The translations under genes were made by a program, and so were the position numbers. A stretch of DNA of 7,049 nucleotides, taken from Halobacteriales archaeon (lineage in GTDB: Archaea > Thermoplasmatota > SW-10-69-26 > JACQPN01 > JAIVGT01). The stretch is from contig JAIVGT010000051.1 of the NCBI GenBank assembly GCA_020201485.1, positions 1-7,049 of the forward strand. Direction: 5' to 3'. Below, piece after piece: positions 1 through 6,282 of the stretch. The first letter of the stretch is position 1. Every line of letters starts with the position of its first letter. The notes under the pieces are model-generated. The model worked only from the letters and a program-made list of their open reading frames with translations, was not told where the DNA came from and did no database searches.

Positions 1-414
1 CTCGTGCTGCACGCGTTCGTCTTCAGCGTCGCGACGCAGGCTCCCGTGCACATCCGTGACCCCGACATCGTCCTGCAGGGGCGCTCCAGCCTCGCCTACG
101 GTCCTGACCCCGACCAGGCCCCGGACCAGGTGTGCACGGAGGAGACCATCCCGTACGGCGGCGTGCCCGACCAGTGCGTCATCTTCCGCATCCCCGACGC
201 GTGGGCGCTCCTCGGCAACGAGGCGTTCACCATCCAGCTCCGGTTCACGGACGCTGCCGGCCAGCGGCGGGCGGAGAACTACGACCTCCCGGCACACGGC
301 GAGCTGCACCTCGCGCTCCAGGGCATGCCGGGCGCGCTCACGCTCGCGCAGAACGACCAACTCCTGACCGCCCCCACGCCCATCGTGGTCGTCCCCGCGC
401 AGCTTCCCGCGTGA
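1..414 (+). CDS. Hypothetical protein, probably 5'-truncated by the window edge
   Basis: I do not recognise this protein. The frame is open from the first base to a TGA at 412-414, so the gene probably begins upstream. The GTG at 4 would give 136 aa, but it lacks a convincing signal sequence or ribosome-binding site. The sequence has alternating hydrophobic residues suggestive of beta strands (for example FTIQLRFTD and LHLALQG), two cysteines (in QVCTEE and DQCVIF) about 15 residues apart, and a hydrophobic C-terminal run PIVVVPAQLPA. An extracellular or beta-sandwich module at the end of a surface protein is conceivable, and the secreted protein that follows makes this slightly more likely, but nothing proves it. 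Codon use is GC-rich at third positions, as in the neighbours, which supports it being a real coding region. Confidence 0.55.
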   Translation, partial: LVLHAFVFSVATQAPVHIRDPDIVLQGRSSLAYGPDPDQAPDQVCTEETIPYGGVPDQCVIFRIPDAWALLGNEAFTIQLRFTDAAGQRRAENYDLPAHGELHLALQGMPGALTLAQNDQLLTAPTPIVVVPAQLPA

Positions 415-436
415 ATCCGCGCATCCTTCGCAGAGG

Positions 437-448
437 AGTGCTTATTCG
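437..448 (+). promoter_or_regulatory. TATA-like box upstream of the small secreted protein
   Basis: CTTATT at 441-446 is one of very few AT-rich hexamers in this gap. Archaeal transcription normally starts about 25-28 bases after the box centre, which would be near 470 and would leave a leader of about 27 nt before the ATG at 497. That leader contains AAGGTG (485-490), a Shine-Dalgarno-like match. Promoter assignment is inference from composition and spacing. Confidence 0.4.
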
Positions 449-496
449 CCCCTCGGCCCTGGACCCTGCGTGGGGCTCGGACCCCAAGGTGCAACC

Positions 497-901
497 ATGC
501 GGAACCTCGCGTCCTTCTCGGTGCTTGCCGTCGTCGCCCTCCTTGGCCTCGCCGGCACCGGCCATGCGGCCACGGCCGCGGCCGGCAATCTCGGCCTGAC
601 CTTCGGCGGCTGCCCGGCCGATGTCGTGCCCGTCGCGGGCGTGAACGGCCCGAGCGGCTGGACGCTCGTCGTCGGCGACGCGAACCCGAACGGCCTGAAC
701 TGCCTGAGCGTGGACGCCAACAGCTTCAGCCTCGACCCCACGGTGGGCGGCTGCGCGGCCGGCCAGACCGGCGGCTCGCTCTGCCTGGGCGGCGCGACCG
801 TGTCCGGCAGCACGGTCAGCTACAGTTCCGTCACCCTCTGCTTCGCCGACAACCTGTTCGCGTTCTGCCTCACCGGCACCGGCAGCCTCACCCTGGCTTG
901 A
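497..901 (+). CDS. Small secreted six-cysteine protein of unknown function
   Basis: This is a 134-residue protein with a clear Sec-type signal peptide. A basic start (MRN) is followed by a hydrophobic core at about residues 5-20 (LASFSVLAVVALLGLAG) and a probable cleavage site after GHA at 24 or AATA at 28. The mature part is small, rich in Gly, Ser, Thr and Val, and almost free of lysine. It has six cysteines at about 39, 69, 86, 96, 115 and 124, an even number compatible with three disulfides outside the cell. I do not recognise the family. No C-terminal membrane anchor or sorting motif is visible, so it should be released or held by contacts. ATG 497 is chosen because AAGGTG lies 6 nt upstream and the signal peptide then starts correctly; an in-frame GTG at 470 would add nine residues before it. 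It ends in TGA at 899-901. Confidence 0.65.
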   Translation: MRNLASFSVLAVVALLGLAGTGHAATAAAGNLGLTFGGCPADVVPVAGVNGPSGWTLVVGDANPNGLNCLSVDANSFSLDPTVGGCAAGQTGGSLCLGGATVSGSTVSYSSVTLCFADNLFAFCLTGTGSLTLA

Positions 902-917
902 GTGCGCGGCGTCCTCG

Positions 918-929
918 TTTTCTCTTCCT
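918..929 (+). terminator. T-rich tract, possible archaeal-type terminator
   Basis: A pyrimidine run, TTTTCTCTTCC, begins 17 nt after the stop of the secreted-protein gene in otherwise GC-rich DNA. Archaeal RNA polymerase can terminate on U-rich tracts without a strong hairpin. This is inference from composition only. The rest of the gap up to 999 shows no further signal apart from GAGG at 989-992 before the next start. Confidence 0.3.
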
Positions 930-999
930 GGCCCGAGCGGAGCCTGAGCGCCGGCCTTCGTCCCGCAACGGGCAAGGCCGCCCGGCCCGAGGCGGCGTG

Positions 1000-1353
1000 G
1001 TGCGTCGCGCCTACAGCCGGCTCGCCACCCGGCTCGCCTCCGCCGCCAGCAGCCATTGGGCCCCGGTCCTCGTCGTGCTCCTCATCGCCGGCTGGGTCGT
1101 TGCCGGGCTCGCCCTCGGCTTCTCCCAGCAATGGCAGCTCGTGCTGAACACGGCGGCCATCCTCGTCACGCTCCTCATGGTGTTCCTCCTGCAGCACGCC
1201 CAGCGCAAGGACACGCTCGCCGTCCAGCTGAAGCTCGACGAGCTGCTCGACGCCTTGGAGGCCGCGAGCGAGCGGCTCATCGGCAGCGAGCGGCTGGACG
1301 CGGAGGAGCTGTCGCGCCTGCGGGAGGAGCGCGCGCCGCGCCGCCGGCGGTGA
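1000..1353 (+). CDS. Low-affinity iron permease family small membrane protein
   Basis: This 117-residue protein resembles the family labelled low-affinity iron permease (Fet4-like). An amphipathic N-terminus (about 1-19) is followed by two membrane segments, roughly 21-40 and 45-65. The family-typical stretch is GFSQQWQLVLNTAAILVTLL, then FLLQHAQRKDTLAVQLKLDE at about 62-81. After that comes an acidic/basic helix with a DAEELSRLREE tail (about 100-110) and a final RRRR. The W-Q-L-V-x-N-T and Q-K-L-D-E-L patterns are what I recognise. The family name comes from yeast Fet4; metal transport by the short prokaryotic members is not established, so the exact role is open. GTG at 1000 is chosen because GAGG lies 7 nt upstream and family members start close to this point. 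GTG 997 or TTG 898 are alternatives; the long version adds a low-complexity basic leader. It ends 2 bp before the convergent sulfatase stop. Confidence 0.72.
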   Translation: MRRAYSRLATRLASAASSHWAPVLVVLLIAGWVVAGLALGFSQQWQLVLNTAAILVTLLMVFLLQHAQRKDTLAVQLKLDELLDALEAASERLIGSERLDAEELSRLREERAPRRRR

Positions 1354-1355
1354 GG

Positions 1356-2762
1356 TCACTCGTTCGGGTCCGTGACCTGGGGCCGCGCCGGCTCGACCGG
1401 GCGCAGCTCGGCGAGGCGCGCCGCGAGGCGAGCCTGCACGTCCGCCGCCTCCGGCGTGCCCGCCAAGCTGTGCAGCTCGAACGGGTCCGCCCACAGGTCG
1501 AACAGGGCTTCGGACGTGCGTCCGCCGGTCAGGTTCCAGCGCACGTACACCCAGCGGTCCGTGTGCAGGCCGGCCCACATCGCGCCCGACCTGAGCACGC
1601 CCTCGATGACGAGGTCTTCCCGCCCCGGCCCGTCGGCCGGGCCGGAGAGCGGCGCGCCGTCCATGTCCGGGTGCGGAAGCCCGGCCATCGCCAGGATGGT
1701 GGGCGCGATGTCGATGTTCGCCACGAGCCGCTCGTCGACGCGGGGCGCGACGCCCGGGACGCGCATCGCGAACGGCACGCGGATGGACTCCTCGTACGGC
1801 TGCCGCTTCTCCTCCAGCCGGTGCTCCCCCGAGAGGTAGCCGTTGTCGGAGAGGTAGAACACGACGGTGTTGCCGGCCAAGCCGCGCGCCTCGAGCTTGT
1901 CGAGGATATCCCCCACCGCCCGGTCGAGGCCGGCGAGGGAGCGGAGCTGGTCGAGGCGGAACGCGTCGATCTCCGCCGCGCGTGCCCGGGCCAAGGGCGG
2001 CGGGTCGGTGGGGTCGCCGGGCGCGTCGTACGACGGTGGCCGCGCCGGCGGGAGGTCGGCGTAGCGCTGCGCATCGGCCGGCTCCGGCGTCGCCGGGTTG
2101 TGGGGGGCGTTGGGGGCGAACAGGAGGAGGAACGGCTTCGACCCGTTCGAGGCGCGGTCGAGGAACCGCAGCGCGTACGCGTCCTCGATGACCGTGCCGT
2201 GGCCTTGGAGCTTCGTCCACGTCCCCTCGATGTTCATGGTGGGGTTCGTGAAGGTGACGCCGCCCCCGTGGGTCGCCACCCAGGAGTCGAACTCGGGCCG
2301 CGGCTCGCCGCCCCAGGAGTTCAGGTACTTCCCGACGAGGCCGGTCGTGTAACCCGCGCCGTGCAACGCCTGGACGAACGTCGGGAGCGTGAGGTTGACG
2401 TAGTTCTCGTTCACTCCATGGTGGAACGCGTACAGCCCGGTGAGGATGCTCGACCGGCTTGGGCAGCACAGGGGCGTGGTGACGTAGCCGTGGTCGAAGG
2501 CGATGCCCCGCTCGAAGAGCGATGCGTTCGTCCGCGGCATGGCCCACATCGTGTCGTAGCGCTGGTCGTCGCTGACGATGACGAGGAAGTTCGGGCGCGT
2601 GTCGCCGGGTGAGCGTGGAGGGAACGGGGGCAGCGGCTGGGCAGGTGGCGGTGCCGGCCCGGTCGCGTTCCCGGGAGGCGCATGGTCCTGCGGCGGAACG
2701 GCGGCGCAGCCGGCCGCGAGGAGGAGGAGGCCGACGAGCCCCACGGCGCGCCACCGGGTCAC
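1356..2762 (-). CDS. Exported sulfatase, glucosamine-6-sulfatase/Sulf type, probable lipoprotein
   Basis: This is a 468-residue type I sulfatase that would hydrolyse sulfate esters, probably on sulfated sugars, outside the cell. From the GTG start the N-terminus is VTRWRAVG, a hydrophobic stretch and a lipobox LLAAGC with Cys19, then a linker of about 33 residues with some 14 prolines. The catalytic domain starts near 56. VIVSDDQ has the metal-binding Asp65 and Asp66. TTPLCCPSRSSILTG contains C99-x-P-S-R, the cysteine to be converted to formylglycine. GKYLN is at 144-148, APNAPH ends at His220, and YLSDNGYLSGEHR provides Asp305 and Asn306. The CCPSRSSILTG context and GKYLN motif resemble human GNS and Sulf rather than simple arylsulfatases. 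The residue after LTG is Leu instead of the usual Arg or Lys. No formylglycine-generating enzyme is encoded here. An in-frame ATG at 2843 would give 495 aa but buries the signal peptide and lies upstream of the likely TATA box. Confidence 0.88.
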   Translation of the reverse strand: MTRWRAVGLVGLLLLAAGCAAVPPQDHAPPGNATGPAPPPAQPLPPFPPRSPGDTRPNFLVIVSDDQRYDTMWAMPRTNASLFERGIAFDHGYVTTPLCCPSRSSILTGLYAFHHGVNENYVNLTLPTFVQALHGAGYTTGLVGKYLNSWGGEPRPEFDSWVATHGGGVTFTNPTMNIEGTWTKLQGHGTVIEDAYALRFLDRASNGSKPFLLLFAPNAPHNPATPEPADAQRYADLPPARPPSYDAPGDPTDPPPLARARAAEIDAFRLDQLRSLAGLDRAVGDILDKLEARGLAGNTVVFYLSDNGYLSGEHRLEEKRQPYEESIRVPFAMRVPGVAPRVDERLVANIDIAPTILAMAGLPHPDMDGAPLSGPADGPGREDLVIEGVLRSGAMWAGLHTDRWVYVRWNLTGGRTSEALFDLWADPFELHSLAGTPEAADVQARLAARLAELRPVEPARPQVTDPNE

Positions 2763-2816
2763 GCAGAGGCGAACGCGCGTGCGCCCATGATGGTTCCGGA
2801 CGCGCGGCCCGCGCCG

Positions 2817-2833
2817 GGAAAGCCTTAAGCCCG
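2817..2833. promoter_or_regulatory. Divergent promoter element between the sulfatase and aguB-like genes
   Basis: AAAGCCTTAAGC at 2818-2829 is the only AT-rich patch in the gap between the two divergent genes. CTTAAG is palindromic, so it could position initiation in both directions. On the plus strand, a start about 26 nt downstream of the box centre falls near 2848-2853, which would suit leaderless translation from the in-frame ATG at 2857 better than from ATG 2842. On the minus strand the same rule gives a start near 2799 and a leader of about 37 nt before GTG 2762. The call rests on composition and spacing. Confidence 0.45.
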
Positions 2834-2841
2834 CCCTTCCC

Positions 2842-3726
2842 ATGGACCACGACCGCATGCCGGAGAGCGACCGCGTCACCGTCGGCCTCGTGCAGATGCG
2901 CATGGAGGCGCAGCTCGACGCCAACCTGCGCAAGGCCATCCAGCTCACGGAGCAGGCGGCGCGGAGGGGCGCGCAGGTCGTGTGCCTCCCCGAGCTGTTC
3001 CGGACGCCCTACTTCTGCGTGACCGAGGACCACGCCAACTTCGACCTCGCGGAGGGCATCCCGGGGCCCACGACCGAGGCCATGAGCAAGGTCGCGGCCC
3101 AGCACGACCTCACCATCCTTGCGCCCGTGTTCGAGCGGCGGGCGCGTGGCTTGTTCCACAACTCGCTCGCCGTGCTCGCCCCGGACGGGAGCATCCGCGC
3201 CAAGTACCGCAAGATGCACATCCCGGACGACCCGAACTTCTACGAGAAGTTCTACTTCGCGCCGGGCGACCTCGGCTTCCAGGCGTTCGACACGCCGCAG
3301 GGCAAGCTCGGCGCGCTCATCTGCTGGGACCAGTGGTATCCGGAGGGCGCGCGCCTGACCGCGCTCCAGGGCGCGCAGGTCCTGTTCTACCCGACCGCCA
3401 TCGGCTTCAGCGAGGCGGACCGCGCCCTCGCGGCGAAGCAGCGCGACGCCTGGATGACCATCCAGCGCTCGCACGCCATCGCGAACGGCGTGTTCGTCGC
3501 CGTGGTGAACCGCGTCGGGACGGAGAGCGGCCTGCACTTCTGGGGCAGCAGCTTCGTCTGCGACCCGTTCGGCGAGGTCCTCGCCCAGGCCGGCCAGGAG
3601 AAGGAAGAGGTGCTCGTCGTGGAATGCGACCTGCGCCGCATCGACGCGACGCGCCAGGGCTGGCCATTCCTGCGCGATCGACGGGTGGACGCGTACCAGG
3701 GCCTGCTGCAGCGCTGGCTCGACTAG
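2842..3726 (+). CDS. aguB: N-carbamoylputrescine amidase (nitrilase superfamily)
   Basis: This 294-residue carbon-nitrogen hydrolase should cleave N-carbamoylputrescine to putrescine, CO2 and ammonia in the cytoplasm, the last step of the agmatine deiminase route. The nitrilase Glu-Lys-Cys triad is present: Glu51 in CLPELF, Lys124 in YRKMHIP and Cys161 in LICWDQW. A supporting glutamate is Glu135 in FYEKFYF. The runs KMHIPDDPNFYEKFYFAPGD and CWDQWYPEGARLTALQGAQV, followed by LFYPTAIG, are those I associate with AguB rather than with general nitrilases or beta-ureidopropionases, and the length is normal. The agmatine deiminase gene at 5095 supports the assignment. I give the longer ATG start at 2842; the ATG at 2857 is equally good or better, since it leaves the usual short lead into VTVGLVQM and fits the upstream TATA-like box. 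The stop overlaps that of the convergent transporter gene by 4 bp. Confidence 0.92.
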   Translation: MDHDRMPESDRVTVGLVQMRMEAQLDANLRKAIQLTEQAARRGAQVVCLPELFRTPYFCVTEDHANFDLAEGIPGPTTEAMSKVAAQHDLTILAPVFERRARGLFHNSLAVLAPDGSIRAKYRKMHIPDDPNFYEKFYFAPGDLGFQAFDTPQGKLGALICWDQWYPEGARLTALQGAQVLFYPTAIGFSEADRALAAKQRDAWMTIQRSHAIANGVFVAVVNRVGTESGLHFWGSSFVCDPFGEVLAQAGQEKEEVLVVECDLRRIDATRQGWPFLRDRRVDAYQGLLQRWLD

Positions 3727-5003
3727 CGTGGCAGCGGCTCCTCGGCGATGGGCCCGCCGACGACCGTCGGCACCGGCTCCGCCGGGGCAGGTGCGGCGTC
3801 GTGCAGGTGCATGCGCGCGAGGACGAGCGTGCCGGCCAAGCCGAGGATGGCGGCGACGAGCCAGGCCATGCCCGGGAACACGATGGGCGCGTCCGGCTTG
3901 CTGAAGACGCCGAAGAGCTGCGTCATCATGAGCGGGCCGATGATGGAGGCGAGGCTGAACGCGCTGGCGTTGATGCCCTGCAGCTCGCCCTGGCTCGTGG
4001 GCGGCATCTCGCGCGACATGAGCGCGTTGAGCGCAGGCATGACGAGCGCGGCGAGGAGCCACGTGCCGAGCAGGGCGAACAGCATCCAGCCCTCGGTGGC
4101 GAAGGCGTAGCCGAGGAAGCCGAGCGTGCCGGCGAGCAGGCCGTAGACCGCGGTGCGGCGCTCGCCCAGCTTCGGGATGAGCCGGCCGGTGAGCGCGCCT
4201 TGGCTGACGGCCATGACCACGCCCGCCGTCGCCAGCGACATGCCGACGAGGGCCGAGGACCAGCCGAAGCGGAAGATGGTGTAGAAGCTCCACGTCGTGG
4301 GATAGGCCTGCATGGCGATGCCCCAGAGCAGCAGCACGCCCACGAGCACGGCGACCGTGGGATACTTGCGCAGTTGGGCGAGCGCGCCGATCGGGTTCGC
4401 GCGCCGCCATTCGAAGGGCCGGCGGCGGTCCGCGGGCAGCGACTCGGGCAGGACGAAGAAGCCGAAGGCGAGGTTGGCGAAGGCCACGGCCGCGGCAGCC
4501 AGGAACGGCGCGCGCGGACCGAGCGTGCCGAGCAGGCCGCCCACGGCCGGGCCGAGGATGAAGCCGATGCCGAACGCGGCGCCGACCATGCCGAAGTGCT
4601 TCGCGCGTTGCTCCGGCGGGCTGACGTCGGCGAGGTAGGCGTAGGCTGGCGTGTAAGCCGCGCCCGGGATGCCGGCGAGGATGCGGCCGACGAACAGCCA
4701 GGCCAGGGTCGGCGCCAGGCCCATGATGAGGTAGTCCACGCCGAACATCGCGAGGGAGAGCAGCAGCACCGGCCGCCTGCCGTACCGGTCGCTCAGGTTG
4801 CCCAGGAGCGGCGCGGAGAAGAACTGCACGACGGCGAAGGAGAACAGGAGCCAGCCGCCGAGGATGCTCGCCTGGCTCAGGTCCACGTTCGCCAGGCTCG
4901 TGATGAGCGTCGGGAACACGGGGATGATGATGCCGAAGCCGATGGAGTCGAGGAGCACCGTCACGACGATGAACGTGATGGCGCGGTTCATGGTGGCGGA
5001 CAT
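3723..5003 (-). CDS. MFS transporter, TetA-like drug:H+ antiporter family (DHA1)
   Basis: This 426-residue protein has about twelve predicted membrane helices, the normal size for the major facilitator superfamily. TM1 contains LLDSIGFGIIIPVFP with an acidic residue at Asp19, comparable to the essential TM1 Asp of tetracycline antiporters. Motif A, GNLSDRYGRRPVLL, lies at about 68-81, with Asp72 and Arg76. GRILAGIPGAAYTPAYAYLADVSP-type residues follow at 106-129, and an antiporter motif C, FGIGFILGPAVGG, at about 144-156. A basic central loop (ADRRRPFEWRR, about 191-201) separates the halves, and a Pro/Ala-rich tail of about 25 residues ends the protein. The family usually exports small compounds in exchange for protons. 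Its place between the two agmatine-pathway genes makes an amine substrate possible, but the sequence alone does not show substrate. ATG 5003 lies about 33 nt from a TATA-like box, so translation may be nearly leaderless; ATG 4991 is an alternative. Confidence 0.88.
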   Translation of the reverse strand: MSATMNRAITFIVVTVLLDSIGFGIIIPVFPTLITSLANVDLSQASILGGWLLFSFAVVQFFSAPLLGNLSDRYGRRPVLLLSLAMFGVDYLIMGLAPTLAWLFVGRILAGIPGAAYTPAYAYLADVSPPEQRAKHFGMVGAAFGIGFILGPAVGGLLGTLGPRAPFLAAAAVAFANLAFGFFVLPESLPADRRRPFEWRRANPIGALAQLRKYPTVAVLVGVLLLWGIAMQAYPTTWSFYTIFRFGWSSALVGMSLATAGVVMAVSQGALTGRLIPKLGERRTAVYGLLAGTLGFLGYAFATEGWMLFALLGTWLLAALVMPALNALMSREMPPTSQGELQGINASAFSLASIIGPLMMTQLFGVFSKPDAPIVFPGMAWLVAAILGLAGTLVLARMHLHDAAPAPAEPVPTVVGGPIAEEPLPR

Positions 5004-5029
5004 GGCGGCCGGGCTCGAAGGCCGCGCGG

Positions 5030-5043
5030 GCTCAAAAAGCTGT
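5030..5043. promoter_or_regulatory. TATA-like A/T tract in the divergent MFS/aguA gap
   Basis: CTCAAAAAGCTG (GCTTTTTGAG on the minus strand, 5040 to 5031) is the only AT-rich run between the divergent transporter and agmatine deiminase genes. Read on the minus strand, its centre lies about 33 nt from the transporter ATG at 5003, fitting a near-leaderless archaeal promoter. Read on the plus strand, initiation near 5062 would give a leader of about 33 nt to ATG 5095. GAGCCCG occurs twice on the minus strand just downstream (5033-5027 and 5016-5010), a possible binding-site repeat. Confidence 0.4.
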
Positions 5044-5094
5044 GCGGGGGCCGCGACCCTCGGTTCGCCTCGACCTCGCGCGGAGCGTGCCGCG

Positions 5095-6186
5095 ATGCCT
5101 TCATCACATCCGGAGCGCTCCGCATCCCCGATGCCCGCGCGCCGCGCGCAGCACGCGCCGAAGGGTCCTGCTCCCGCCAGCCTCGGCTACCGCATGCCGG
5201 CGGAGTGGGAGCCGCAGCAGAGCACGTGGCTCGCCTGGCCGCACGACCCCGTGACGTGGCCCGACCGCCTGTCGCAGGTCGGGGACGTGTATGTGCAGAT
5301 GATGCGAGCCATGGCGCCGCACCAGCGCGTGGACCTCATCGTGGACCCGGGCGAGGAGGCGCAGCGCGTGCGGGCTCGCCTGGCCGGCATCCCGAACATC
5401 CGCTTCCACGAGGTGAAGCACGCCGACAGCTGGGTGCGCGACTACGGCCCGACGTTCGTCAGGGACGCGTCGGGCAAGCTCGCCTTCGTGGACTGGATCT
5501 TCAACGCCTGGGGCGACAAGTACGATGCGCTGCTGCCGGACGACAGCATGTGCGCGCGCCTCGAGCCCGAGCTGCGCCTGCCGCGCTTCGAGCCCGGCAT
5601 CGTCATGGAGGGCGGGGCCATCGACGTGAACGGGCAGGGCTGCGTGCTCACGACGGAGCAATGCCTGCTGAACAAGAACCGGAACCCGCACCTGTCGCGG
5701 CTGCAGATCGAGGAGGTGCTCAAGGGCTACCTGGGCGTGCAGAAGGTGCTCTGGCTCGGGGACGGCATCGAGGGCGACGACACCGACGGGCACGTGGACG
5801 ACATCGCCCGCTTCGTGAAGCCGAACGTCGTGGCCGCCGCGGTCGAGCCCGACGCAGCCAGCCCGAACCACGCCCCGCTCGCCGAGAACCTGAAGCGCCT
5901 GCGCGGCATGCGCGATGCGACGGACCAACCGCTGCAGGTGGTGGAGGTGCCCATGCCCGGCCCGGTCGAGGACGACGAGGGCCGCGCCCTGCCGGCGAGC
6001 TACCTGAACTTCCTCCTCGCGAACGGCCTGGTGCTCCTGCCCGTGTTCGGCGACCTGCAGGACCATCGGGCGCAGCGCATCATGGAAGGGCTGTTCCCCG
6101 GCCGCAAGGTCGTGCCCGTCCCGGCCCGCGACCTGGTGTGGGGCATGGGCACGGTGCACTGCCTCAGCCAGCAGATGCCGGCGTGA
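5095..6186 (+). CDS. aguA: Agmatine deiminase (agmatine iminohydrolase)
   Basis: This enzyme of the peptidylarginine-deiminase-like fold should hydrolyse agmatine to N-carbamoylputrescine and ammonia in the cytoplasm. From ATG 5095 it is 363 aa. Family landmarks are in order: RMPAEWEP (33-40) and TWLAWPHD (44-51) near the N-terminus, DSWVRDYGPTFV (111-122), MEGGAIDVNGQG (171-182), LNKNRNP (192-198), the catalytic-histidine block DTDGHVDDIARF (His233), and the C-terminal nucleophile block GMGTVHCLSQQ with Cys356. All expected catalytic positions look intact. The product is the substrate of the AguB-like enzyme encoded at 2842, so the two genes form a complete agmatine-to-putrescine pair. ATG 5095 has GGAG 9 nt upstream. 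ATG 5131 would give 351 aa, closer to the usual N-terminal length, and would leave a 12-bp palindrome in the leader. The choice between them is uncertain; the C-terminal end is not. Confidence 0.92.
   Translation: MPSSHPERSASPMPARRAQHAPKGPAPASLGYRMPAEWEPQQSTWLAWPHDPVTWPDRLSQVGDVYVQMMRAMAPHQRVDLIVDPGEEAQRVRARLAGIPNIRFHEVKHADSWVRDYGPTFVRDASGKLAFVDWIFNAWGDKYDALLPDDSMCARLEPELRLPRFEPGIVMEGGAIDVNGQGCVLTTEQCLLNKNRNPHLSRLQIEEVLKGYLGVQKVLWLGDGIEGDDTDGHVDDIARFVKPNVVAAAVEPDAASPNHAPLAENLKRLRGMRDATDQPLQVVEVPMPGPVEDDEGRALPASYLNFLLANGLVLLPVFGDLQDHRAQRIMEGLFPGRKVVPVPARDLVWGMGTVHCLSQQMPA
5111..5122. repeat. Perfect 12-bp palindrome at the aguA 5' end
   Basis: CGGAGCGCTCCG is a perfect palindrome ending 8 nt before the alternative aguA start at 5131. 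If that start is used, it sits in the leader and could act as an operator or a small hairpin over the ribosome entry site. If ATG 5095 is used, it is coding sequence. In DNA this GC-rich such palindromes arise by chance fairly often. Confidence 0.3.
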
Positions 6187-6195
6187 TTCACGCGA

Positions 6196-6210
6196 GCCAG
6201 CCGTGCTGGC
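6196..6210 (+). terminator. Short hairpin just after aguA
   Basis: GCCAGC-CGT-GCTGGC forms a perfect 6-bp stem with a 3-nt loop, starting 10 nt after the aguA stop. No T-tract follows, so it is not a canonical intrinsic terminator. It may stabilise the 3' end of the transcript or be a chance repeat. Confidence 0.25.
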
Positions 6211-6282
6211 GGACGAAGCCCAGCCGGCCCCACCACGCGCCGAGGCCCCACGTGCGACCCGCGTTGGGCGACGTCAAGCGGG

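Noticed and set aside
898..999. N-terminal extension of the iron permease-like protein from TTG 898
   Set aside because: The extension is low-complexity, crosses a probable terminator tract and is not typical of the family; GTG 1000 with an upstream GAGG is preferred.
1341..1350. Palindrome CCGCCGGCGG at the end of the iron permease-like gene, considered as a terminator
   Set aside because: It encodes the terminal arginines, has no T-tract and is easily explained by GC-rich Arg codons.
1056..2612. Plus-strand frame of about 518 codons opposite the sulfatase
   Set aside because: The sulfatase on the minus strand has a full set of active-site motifs; this frame has none and reads as Arg/Val/Gly-rich sequence.
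820..4410. Minus-strand open frame of about 1196 codons
   Set aside because: It runs antisense or out of frame across several well-recognised genes, is dominated by Arg, Ala, Gly and Pro, and shows no family motif. Long stop-free shadow frames are expected at this GC content.
5135..5148. GCGCGCCGCGCGC-type near-palindrome in the aguA N-terminus
   Set aside because: It lies in coding sequence for an Ala/Arg run under either start choice, and its low complexity explains it.
5104..6159. Minus-strand frame of about 351 codons opposite aguA
   Set aside because: His/Arg/Val-rich translation mirrors aguA codons, and no protein motif is seen.
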